Positions 42,393-49,365 of a DNA stretch of 64,000 nucleotides are shown here, piece by piece (the first letter of the stretch is position 1; each line of letters begins with the position of its first letter). The DNA comes from Streptomyces griseus. GTDB lineage: Bacteria; Actinomycetota; Actinomycetes; Streptomycetales; Streptomycetaceae. A program made the translations under genes and the position numbers. Where the stretch lies: positions 1 through 64,000 of the forward strand of contig NZ_UAVD01000025.1 of the NCBI RefSeq assembly GCF_900460065.1, in the 5' to 3' direction. The notes under the pieces were generated by a model, which saw only the letters and a program-made list of their open reading frames with translations, was not told where the DNA came from and made no database searches.

Positions 42393-45000
42393 GCAGATCC
42401 AGCAGATCGTGCGGCCGGTCGCCGGCGGGGGCCCCGAGGGAGGGTCCGCCGGCTTCCGCACCGGCCAGGAAGTACAGGGACAGCAGCAGCCCCGCCGCTC
42501 CGGTGGCCAGGTCGGCGGAGCAGCGCAGCAGCCCCGCCCCCGGGACGAGCAGCCGGTCCTCGTCGGCGACCAGGTGCCAGGACAGGTTGCGTACGGAGGC
42601 CAGGACCCCGGGGGCCGTACGGCCCTCCGGCGACAGGGCGCCCGCCACGGCCATGAGCCCCGCCCGGCCGGTGAACAGCCCCGGCTCGCGGACGAATTCG
42701 AAGGCGCAGCCCCTGGCCACCCCGGGCAGCAGGGCGGCGAGCTCCGGGGACTCGCGGCGGGCCAGCCAGGCCCGGGCCACCAGGGCGAACCCGCCGCTGC
42801 CCTGGTCCAGGTAGAGGAAGTGCCGTCGGCCGTCCTTCACCTGGACGGTGCCGTCCGGCATGGTCACGCAGTGGGCCGCCTCCGCCTCCAGGGCCCGGCC
42901 CGCCGCGAGAAGGAACCGCTCGTCGCCGGTCATGGCGTGCAGTTCGAGGTGGAGCAGGGCCGCACCGCTCAGCCCGCGCAGCAGACCCGCCGAGGCGGGG
43001 GCGCGCAGCCCCGGCACGGACTCGCCCCGCACCAGCCGGTCGAGGTCGTGGGCGGTGCGGGCGGCGGCGTCGACGAGGTCGTGGTCGACCTTGGCGTCGG
43101 GCGAGGCGCCCTCCGCGCGCTGGGGGCGGGCGAGGCGCAGCGCGGCGAGGGCGACGCCCGCGCGGCCGTTCATCAGGTCGGCCGAGGCGGACGGGGGCGC
43201 GGCGGCGCACCGTTCGTAGAGTTCCCGGCCCTCCTCCCGGCGGCCCAGCGCGGACAGCACCACCGCGGTGCCCGGCAGCCCGCCGTAGAGGCCGCCGGGC
43301 GACGCGGGATCCTGGCGCCGGGCGGTGTCGGCGAGCCAGTCGGTCCAGGCGGGCGGCACCGGGGCGCCGGTGCGGTGCAGGGTGTGGAGCACCCCGGCCG
43401 CCCCGTGCGCGACGTCGGTCCCGCCGGTCGAGAAGGCCTGGGGGTCCCCGGGGAAGAGGCGGTCGGTGCGCTCGGGCGTCGCCCCCGCGTGGATGCCCCG
43501 CAGCAGCCGGTCCCGCAGCCCGGCCCAGTCCGGCCGCGGCCCTTCGAGGAGCGCGGCGGTCTCCCGCTCGCGGCCGTCGGTGCTCTCCGCGGCCCGCAGC
43601 GCCGCGGGCCTGCGCGGTCCCGCTCCGGCGTCCAGGCCGTACCTCCGGCGGGCCCAGCGTTCCAGCGTCAGGGCCTTGGCCCGGTCGTGGCCGGCCATCT
43701 CCATGATGGGCATCAGCATGTAGAGCCAGGTCGCCCAGAGCGCGTAGGCGTCGGCCTCGGCGCCGACGGTCCCGGCGGGCGCCTGGAGCCCCGGTGCCCC
43801 CGCCACCGGGGTGTCCGGGTCGTCGAGGGCGGTGGCGTACTCGAAGTCGATCAGGGCCACGCGGCCGTCGGGGCGGATGATGACGTTGGAGGGGTGCAGG
43901 TCGCCGAAGCGCAGACCGCGCTCGTGGACGGCGGCCAGCGCCGCGGTCAGCCGCTCGGTCACCGACTCCACCCAGTCGGTGTACGGGGCGAGTTCGGCGG
44001 CCGTGCCGGTGGTGTGGAGCAGGGCGAAGCGGCCGACGATCTCCTCCAGGAGGGTGGTCCCCTCGATGTGCTCCTCGATCAGGAAGTGGTGCTCCCACAC
44101 GGTCCGTACGCCGTACACCTCGGGAACGCAGTCCAGCCCGGCCAGCGCGGTCAGGGCCCGGTGCTCGCGGCGCAGCCGGGTGACCGCGTCGTCGCCCGCC
44201 TCGTCCAGCCCGCTGTGCGGCCTGGCCTCGCGGAGCACCACCCGCCGGCCCGTCTCCCGGTGCCGGGCCAGGTAGATGCCGCCCGCGTTGGAGAACTGGA
44301 GGGATTCGGAGACGTCGTAGGGGAAACCGGCGTCCCCGGCCGCGGCGCGGGCCGCCAGGTGCGGGCGCAGCGCGTCGGGGACGGTGACCCACGGCGGTAT
44401 CCGGAACACCACCCCGCGCTCGTCGGGCACCAGTTCGCCCGAGGGGTGGCGCAGGGCGAGGACCCGTTCCCCGTTCCCGTCGAGGCACCAGCGGGAGACG
44501 AACGCCCCGTACCGGATGTACACCGGGGCGTCGCCGATCCGCAGGTCGCTGAGGATGTAGGGGCCGCGGCGGCCGGCGAGGGCGCGGGTCAACTCGTCCA
44601 GCACCCGCAGGAAGACGCGCTCGTCCGGCGGGTAGAGCGTGATGAACTTCCCGGCGCCCGCCCGGGACATGTACTTGCCCGACATCAGCAGGAGCGCCCG
44701 CTCGCTGCGGAGGAACTTGAACGGCACCCCGTGGGCCCGGCAGATCCGGGCGGTGTCGAGCAGGGTCTCCTCGGCCTCCTCCGGGACGGTGGAGACGTGG
44801 ATCTTCCAGCCCTGCCCGGCCGGTTCACGGCCCTCGGGGAGCAGGGAGGTCCACAGCCCGCCCGCGACCCGGCGCCAGCCGTCGGCCGGCGGCTCCGAGT
44901 CCAGCGGGTAGCGGGTGCTCTCGTCCTTCAGCCGGGCAGGGGTCTCGTAGTACGTACGGTCGGCGAGGCAGTAGAGCTGGGTCTGCTGGAGACCGGGCAC
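42379..45000 (-). CDS. lanKC: Class III lanthipeptide synthetase LanKC
   Basis: An 873-residue three-domain RiPP enzyme of the RamC/AmfT type: N-terminal phospho-Ser/Thr lyase part (about 1-220, with KIHVSTVPEEAEETLLDTA and GKFITLYPPDE), a Ser/Thr-kinase-like domain (about 240-520, with FGDLHPSNVIIRPDG near residue 366 and IDFEY in the DFG place), and a LanC-like cyclase (about 560-873). The cyclase lacks the Cys-Cys-His zinc site (LFTGRAGLMAVAGAL instead), as is normal for class III. GTG 45000 is placed by GAGGAGG, which overlaps the stop codon of the upstream MFS gene. It should modify the LDLQ-leader peptide encoded at 46558-46713. Confidence 0.93.
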   Translation of the reverse strand: MPGLQQTQLYCLADRTYYETPARLKDESTRYPLDSEPPADGWRRVAGGLWTSLLPEGREPAGQGWKIHVSTVPEEAEETLLDTARICRAHGVPFKFLRSERALLLMSGKYMSRAGAGKFITLYPPDERVFLRVLDELTRALAGRRGPYILSDLRIGDAPVYIRYGAFVSRWCLDGNGERVLALRHPSGELVPDERGVVFRIPPWVTVPDALRPHLAARAAAGDAGFPYDVSESLQFSNAGGIYLARHRETGRRVVLREARPHSGLDEAGDDAVTRLRREHRALTALAGLDCVPEVYGVRTVWEHHFLIEEHIEGTTLLEEIVGRFALLHTTGTAAELAPYTDWVESVTERLTAALAAVHERGLRFGDLHPSNVIIRPDGRVALIDFEYATALDDPDTPVAGAPGLQAPAGTVGAEADAYALWATWLYMLMPIMEMAGHDRAKALTLERWARRRYGLDAGAGPRRPAALRAAESTDGRERETAALLEGPRPDWAGLRDRLLRGIHAGATPERTDRLFPGDPQAFSTGGTDVAHGAAGVLHTLHRTGAPVPPAWTDWLADTARRQDPASPGGLYGGLPGTAVVLSALGRREEGRELYERCAAAPPSASADLMNGRAGVALAALRLARPQRAEGASPDAKVDHDLVDAAARTAHDLDRLVRGESVPGLRAPASAGLLRGLSGAALLHLELHAMTGDERFLLAAGRALEAEAAHCVTMPDGTVQVKDGRRHFLYLDQGSGGFALVARAWLARRESPELAALLPGVARGCAFEFVREPGLFTGRAGLMAVAGALSPEGRTAPGVLASVRNLSWHLVADEDRLLVPGAGLLRCSADLATGAAGLLLSLYFLAGAEAGGPSLGAPAGDRPHDLLDLLTLG

Positions 45001-45010
45001 GGGATCCTCC

Positions 45011-46393
45011 TCAGGGTGTGCCGGGGCCCGCGGCGTCGGGGGCCGGCCCGGCCGTGGTCCGCTCCGGGGCGGTCGCCGGGCGGGTGGGGACGGTTCCGGC
45101 CGGTTCCGGGTCCGGCCGTTCGGGCAGCTGCGGCGTCGCCGGCTCCTCCCGCGGCTCCGGCGCCCCGGCCGCATCCGGCTTCTCCCCCACCGCACCCGCC
45201 CCGGCGCGGACGGACGGCGCGAGCGTCACGACGGCCGCCGAGACGGCCAGCACGCAGCCGATCACGACGAAGGCGGCGCTGCTGTCCAGCGTGGTCAGCA
45301 GGAAGCCGCCGACGAGCGGGCCGAACGGCTGGACCAGCGAGGAGAGGAAGCCCGCGGCGCTCTGCACCCGCCCGATCCGGTCCTCGGGGGTGACGACCAG
45401 CAGGGTGGAGAGGAAGCCGATGCTGGCGACCGTCGAGAGGCACATGCAGAGCGCGCAGAGCAGTCCGGCCACCAGCGGGCTGCTGAGCCAGGCCAGGACG
45501 CCCGCCGTCGCCACACAGCTCCAGCAGGTGAGGACGATGAGCGTCCGGACGTGGCGCTCCGCGGCGAACCGGGGCGCGATCAGCGCACCGGCGAGGGCTC
45601 CCGCCGAGACGCAGGTGATGACGAAGCCGCCGCCGAGGCCGGAGCGCCCGCCGTCGGAGAAGACGGCGAGCGCCGTGAAGGTGAGGGCGCCGAAGGAGAA
45701 GTTCATGCCCAGCCCGAAGACGAGCAGCACCGTCCGCAGATAAGGCAGTTGCCACAGGAAGGAGAGTCCCGCGGTGAGCTCCCGGCGGCTGAACACCGAG
45801 CCCGCCCGGCTCCTGGCCTTCGAGCGGGTCCGTACGAGCGCCACACAGACGGTGGAGAGGAGCAGCCCGAGGAACTGGGCGGTGAAGGGCAGGGCCTCGT
45901 GCACGCCGAACAGGGCGCCGCCGACCAGCGGCCCGACCAGCCGGGCCGTGGAGGTACGCGCCTGGAGCCGGGCGGTCGCCGTGCTCATCCGGTCCGGCGG
46001 CACGACCGCGCGCATCAGACCGAAGGCGGCGGGGGCGTAGACGCTGTTGAGCACGGCGCCGGCGGTCGCGACCAGGAGGACGAGGGCCATCGGGGCGTGC
46101 CCGTTCCACACGGCGACGGCCAGCGCGGTGACGGCCGCCAGGCTGCCCACGTCGCACAGCCGCATCAGCCTGCGGCGTTCGACCCGGTCGGCCATGACCC
46201 CGCCCGGCAGCATCGTGATCAGCACGGCGCAGACGGCCACGGTTCCCACGGCGCCGGCCTGCACGGCGGAGCCCGTCTCCTTGAGGACCAGCAGGGGCAG
46301 CGCGATGGCACTCATCTGGCCGCCGAGAACGGCGAAGAGGCCGCTCAACCAGAGCAGCCGGAAATCCCGGTTGGAACGGAGCGACTCGGCCAT
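45011..46393 (-). CDS. MFS exporter of the class III lanthipeptide unit
   Basis: A 460-residue EntS-like major-facilitator transporter with about 10-12 helices. Motif A is LPGGVMADRVERRRLMRLCD and the conserved central part is RLQARTSTARLVGPLVGGALFG. The last 70 residues are a Pro/Glu/Thr-rich cytoplasmic tail. ATG 46393 has GGGAG upstream. It lies between the precursor gene and lanKC (10-bp gap), where class III clusters often carry ABC transporters instead, so it is the probable exporter of the mature peptide (inference). Confidence 0.88.
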   Translation of the reverse strand: MAESLRSNRDFRLLWLSGLFAVLGGQMSAIALPLLVLKETGSAVQAGAVGTVAVCAVLITMLPGGVMADRVERRRLMRLCDVGSLAAVTALAVAVWNGHAPMALVLLVATAGAVLNSVYAPAAFGLMRAVVPPDRMSTATARLQARTSTARLVGPLVGGALFGVHEALPFTAQFLGLLLSTVCVALVRTRSKARSRAGSVFSRRELTAGLSFLWQLPYLRTVLLVFGLGMNFSFGALTFTALAVFSDGGRSGLGGGFVITCVSAGALAGALIAPRFAAERHVRTLIVLTCWSCVATAGVLAWLSSPLVAGLLCALCMCLSTVASIGFLSTLLVVTPEDRIGRVQSAAGFLSSLVQPFGPLVGGFLLTTLDSSAAFVVIGCVLAVSAAVVTLAPSVRAGAGAVGEKPDAAGAPEPREEPATPQLPERPDPEPAGTVPTRPATAPERTTAGPAPDAAGPGTP

Positions 46394-46434
46394 CGTGGGC
46401 TCCCGTCGGTGGTGGTCGTTCGGCTGCGCGGGAC

Positions 46435-46467
46435 GGGGCGGCCTCCGTGGTGCGCGGAGGCCGCCCC
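46435..46467 (-). terminator. Attenuator-like hairpin after the class III precursor gene
   Basis: GGGGCGGCCTCCG (46435-46447) pairs perfectly with CGGAGGCCGCCCC (46455-46467) around a 7-base loop, between the precursor gene and the MFS gene. Its position suits partial termination, giving more precursor transcript than enzyme transcript. Confidence 0.7.
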
Positions 46468-46557
46468 GGCTCAGGCCGGTGCCACGGCCGTGGGACTCGG
46501 GGCCCGTCGGGCGTGGCTCAGGGCGGTGCGGCCCTGACGGCCGCGTGGTCCGTCCGG

Positions 46558-46713
46558 TCAGCCCAGGACGAGGCTCACGGTGCTGACGCAGTTGCCGGGG
46601 ACGTCGATGATCTCGTGGTTGCCGGCCGTCTCCTGGAGGTCCAGGACGGAGTGCGCCTCGACCTCGGGGGTCTCCTCGGCGTCGCCGGCCTCGGGCTTGG
46701 TGTTCTCGGACAT
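46558..46713 (-). CDS. Class III lanthipeptide precursor with LDLQ leader motif
   Basis: A 51-residue peptide missed by length filters, ATG 46713 with GGAGA six bases upstream. The acidic leader (MSENTKPEAGDAEETPEVEA) is followed by HSVLDLQETAG, the L-x-L-Q element recognised by LanKC enzymes. The probable core ends GNCVSTVSLVLG. It has one cysteine, and the Ser/Thr residues lie after it, the reverse of the Ser-x2-Ser-x3-Cys labionin pattern of SapB/AmfS peptides. The operon order precursor-hairpin-MFS-lanKC supports the call. The ring chemistry cannot be predicted from this core. Confidence 0.85.
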   Translation of the reverse strand: MSENTKPEAGDAEETPEVEAHSVLDLQETAGNHEIIDVPGNCVSTVSLVLG

Positions 46714-47035
46714 GATGGTCTCCATCCACTCGTCACAGCGGGGCCGGGTTCCGTCGGGGATCGCCCCTCGGTGTCCGGTGCGGCCGGCTGGTGCCTGCCG
46801 TTGCCGAGAACGTTAGGAAGCCGGGCCTGGCAATCGCTTCGGCGTCGGTATGGCGCCGGTATCGGGCCAGTTGACGGTGTACGGGGGCCGGTTCGCGACC
46901 GTTCGCGGCGGCCCGCGGACCCGCTCCGACCTGGGCCCATACCGCCGCCGAACCACCTTCGGACCGTCCCCGAACCGGTGCCGCGCAGCCTGGGTACGCG
47001 CCCGACGCGCCCCGGCCCCGAAGGAGGCGGCCCGC
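46714..47035. other. 322-bp divergent control region of the RiPP locus
   Basis: Separates the class III precursor gene from the radical SAM gene. It contains an 11-bp tandem repeat (46841-46862), a second pair GTTCGCGACC/GTTCGCGGCG (46891-46910), TTGACG (46871-46876) as a possible rightward -35, and TAACGT on the minus strand (46816-46811) as a possible leftward -10. No gene is supportable in it. Confidence 0.55.
46841..46862. promoter_or_regulatory. SARP-type 11-bp tandem direct repeats
   Basis: GGCGTCGGTAT (46841-46851) is followed directly by GGCGCCGGTAT (46852-46862), 10 of 11 bases identical. Direct repeats with an 11-bp period are the binding mode of SARP regulators. The location between the two divergent RiPP operons and the SARP gene at 40470 make it the best candidate site for control of both. 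Confidence 0.6.
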
Positions 47036-48160
47036 ATGGAACTCGCCGAACTCGTCGCACGGCGGCCCTTCCCGGCCGCCGGTCTGCTCCTCGGCCTCAC
47101 CCGGCGCTGCCCGCTGAGCTGCGCGCACTGCTCGACCGGGTCGGACCTGTTCACCCGGGAGGAGCCGGACGGCGGTCAGCTGGAGCGCTTCGTGGGCTCG
47201 TTCACCGAGGTGGACCGGCCCGACATCGTCATGCTCACCGGCGGGGAACCCCTGCTGCTGCCCGCGCTCGCCGAACGGCTGAGCACCCTGGCGCGCGGTG
47301 CCGGGTCCCGTACCGCGCTGCTCAGCGGCATGTTCTTCGCCCGGTCCGGGAGCCGGCGGGGCCGGAGGGGCGCGGCGATTCCCCCCGCGATCCTGCGCGC
47401 GATCCGCTCCGTCGACCACTTCTCGGCCTCCCTCGACCTGCACCACGAGCGCGAGGTGCCGCGCGCCGACGTGTTCCGCGCCCTGCACCGGATCCGGGAC
47501 GAGGGCGTGGCGGTGAGCTTCCACCTCACCGGGACCGGTGCGGCCGACCCGTATCTCGCCGACATCACCCGGGCGGTGGAGCGGGAGTTCGGCGGCCGGG
47601 TCCCCTGCCTGGTCAACGAGGTGCGCCCGTTCGGCCGGGCGGCCTCCTGGGCCAGGCCCGCCCGTACCGGCCCCGACCCCGCGGCGGCCTCCCCCTGCTC
47701 GATGGCCGCCTGGCCGGTGGTCGCCTTCGACGGCCGCGTACTGGCCTGCTGCAACCAGGACACCGTCGACAAGCGGCCCGTCCCGGCCCATCTGGACCTC
47801 GGGCACATCGGCGCCGACGACTGGGGGACCGTACGCGCCCGGGCGCTGGAGTCGCCGGTGCTGCGCATGCTCCGCACGGTCGGGCCGACGCATCTGGCCG
47901 CCCGGTACGGCTCCGGCCCCGGGGCGGGCTCCTACTGCGACGGGTGCCGGGCGCTGGGCGACGACGAGGCGGCGGCGGCCGGGGCGCTGGCCGTGGCGGG
48001 CGGGGCGGCCGGGGCGCTGCTGGACCTGACGGCCGCGGTGCGCGGCTCCCGGGAGGGTGCGCAGGGCGTCGTGCGCCGCCACGGCTGTGCGGCCTACGCG
48101 CCCCTGGTCGTCACGGGCGGGCCACCGCTGCCGGAGACCGAGGGGCGGGACGTCCGATGA
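47036..48160 (+). CDS. Radical SAM enzyme of the RiPP locus
   Basis: A 374-residue radical SAM protein. The cluster-binding CPLSCAHC gives Cys25, Cys29 and Cys32 of the CxxxCxxC motif; VMLTGGEPLLLP is the SAM-binding GGEP element. The C-terminal part has CSMAAW, ACCNQDT and SYCDGC, cysteines suggesting an auxiliary SPASM/twitch-like iron-sulfur site. ATG 47036 has AAGGAGG upstream. It overlaps the next gene by 4 bp (ATGA). Such enzymes install thioether, C-C or epimer changes in peptides; here the target may be the 72-residue protein two genes on or the divergent class III peptide (inference). Confidence 0.9.
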   Translation: MELAELVARRPFPAAGLLLGLTRRCPLSCAHCSTGSDLFTREEPDGGQLERFVGSFTEVDRPDIVMLTGGEPLLLPALAERLSTLARGAGSRTALLSGMFFARSGSRRGRRGAAIPPAILRAIRSVDHFSASLDLHHEREVPRADVFRALHRIRDEGVAVSFHLTGTGAADPYLADITRAVEREFGGRVPCLVNEVRPFGRAASWARPARTGPDPAAASPCSMAAWPVVAFDGRVLACCNQDTVDKRPVPAHLDLGHIGADDWGTVRARALESPVLRMLRTVGPTHLAARYGSGPGAGSYCDGCRALGDDEAAAAGALAVAGGAAGALLDLTAAVRGSREGAQGVVRRHGCAAYAPLVVTGGPPLPETEGRDVR

Positions 48161-48912
48161 GCACCGCGACCGACGGCACACGGGTCGGGCACGCGGGGGC
48201 GTCGGCCCGGCTGCGGGTCAAACTGCTGCTGCTGGAACCGGAGTTCCGGGACGCCACGCACCACATGTGGCGCGCCGACGGGCTGTTGCCGCGCTACCGG
48301 ACGTATCTGTGCACCATGCACGCCGTCATCCGCGCCTCCGTCCCGCTGATGGAGCTGGCCCTCGACCGCACCCGCGCCCTGGCCGGGTCCGGCGATCCGC
48401 TGGCCGTGCCGCTCGCCGCGTACCTGGAGGAGCACATCCGGGAGGAGGCGGACCATGACGCCTGGCTGCTGGAGGACCTCCGGGCGGCGGGCGGCGACCC
48501 CCGGGACGCGCTCGACCCCCTGCCCTCCCCCCTGGTCGCCTCGCTCGTCGGGTCCCAGTACTACTGGATCGAGCACCACCACCCGGTCGCCCTGCTCGGC
48601 TACATCGCCGTCCTGGAGGGCTACGCCCCCGCCCCGGGCCTGACCGGCCGCATCGCCCGGCTGACCGGGCTGCCCGCCGCCGCGCTGCGGACCGTACGGG
48701 AGCACTCGGTGATCGACACGGAGCACCTGGACGAGCTGTACGCGCTGCTCGACCGGCTACCGCTCGACCGGGGGCGGGAAGCGGCCGTCGCGGTCAGCGC
48801 ACTGCACTCCCTCGACGCGCTCACCAGGCTGTTCGTCCGGCTCGGGCGCTCCGCACCGGCGCCGTCGCTGCGGGGAGCCGGACTCGTCCCACCGATGGGA
48901 GTCACACCATGA
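48157..48912 (+). CDS. Haem-oxygenase-like iron-containing redox enzyme
   Basis: A 251-residue all-helical protein of the TENA/haem-oxygenase-like di-iron group. Likely metal residues are spread over helices: the Glu/His set in AYLEEHIREEADHDAWLLED (about 88-107), QYYWIEHHHPVALLGYIAVLEGY (about 130-152), and HSVIDTEHLDELYALLD (about 188-204). Relatives perform O2-dependent C-C or N-oxidation chemistry. It is translationally coupled to the radical SAM gene before it and the aroma-sacti gene after it (4-bp overlaps), so it most probably acts on the same peptide. Confidence 0.85.
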   Translation: MSTATDGTRVGHAGASARLRVKLLLLEPEFRDATHHMWRADGLLPRYRTYLCTMHAVIRASVPLMELALDRTRALAGSGDPLAVPLAAYLEEHIREEADHDAWLLEDLRAAGGDPRDALDPLPSPLVASLVGSQYYWIEHHHPVALLGYIAVLEGYAPAPGLTGRIARLTGLPAAALRTVREHSVIDTEHLDELYALLDRLPLDRGREAAVAVSALHSLDALTRLFVRLGRSAPAPSLRGAGLVPPMGVTP

Positions 48913-49127
48913 CCGGACCACCCGAGAACGGCGAACGGCCCGTGCTGCCCGCCGCCCTGTACGAGGCGGGCTTTCCCGTGGACCTGCTCACCGAGGAACA
49001 GCGCGAGGTGCTGTGCGGGCTGACGCCGGAGGAACTGGCGCTGCTGCTGGACGTCAAGGGCCGGCTGGACGCCGTGGGGCCGGAGGTCCAGGCGCACGGC
49101 GAGATCGCCGGCGGCGCCCTGTTCTGA
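48909..49127 (+). CDS. Aroma-sacti cluster domain protein, possible RiPP precursor
   Basis: A 72-residue protein. The middle, LYEAGFPVDLLTEEQREVL and LTPEELALLLDVKGRLDAVG, is the helical domain I recall being annotated 'aroma-sacti cluster domain' near radical SAM genes in actinomycetes (from memory, not checked). The C-terminal tail PEVQAHGEIAGGALF is short, Gly-rich and ends in an aromatic residue, as a core peptide might. The single Cys lies in the domain, not the tail. It is the third of three overlapping genes and is followed by a very strong terminator. It could equally be a recognition protein rather than the substrate. Confidence 0.78.
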   Translation: MTGPPENGERPVLPAALYEAGFPVDLLTEEQREVLCGLTPEELALLLDVKGRLDAVGPEVQAHGEIAGGALF

Positions 49128-49150
49128 CCGGCGGGCGGTGACCGATCACC

Positions 49151-49193
49151 GGTACGGCCCCGGCGGCGGGTTCAGGGCCGCCGGGGCCGTACC
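49151..49193 (+). terminator. 17-bp-stem terminator after the radical SAM operon
   Basis: GGTACGGCCCCGGCGGC (49151-49167) pairs perfectly with GCCGCCGGGGCCGTACC (49177-49193) around a 9-base loop, 24 bp after the aroma-sacti stop codon. Confidence 0.85.
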
Positions 49194-49245
49194 CGCCGGG
49201 GCACGGGCGCCCGGTGCGCCCGCCCGGCCCCTCACCGCACACCGT

Positions 49246-49341
49246 CCGACCGCACGCCCCCCGACCGCGCACGGGCGCCTGACCGCACGCCACCCCGCCG
49301 CACGCGCGCACACCTGACCGCACGGCACCTCCGACCGCACG
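49246..49341 (+). repeat. Degenerate CYGACCGCACG repeats upstream of the cyclase gene
   Basis: CCGACCGCACG or CTGACCGCACG recurs at 49246, 49279, 49314 and 49331, with weaker copies at 49261 and 49296. Spacing is irregular (11-35 bp). They fill the leader of the cyclase/AAA gene. Confidence 0.5.
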
Positions 49342-49365
49342 GCCCCCGGGAGAGAAGGACCCGCC

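Noticed and set aside
46714-47035. Frames in the divergent control region
   Set aside because: All are short, lack ribosome sites, and cover the direct repeats and promoter-like elements.
49128-49365. A short gene between the aroma-sacti gene and the cyclase gene
   Set aside because: The interval is filled by a perfect terminator hairpin and GACCGCACG repeats; no frame has a ribosome site and a plausible product.
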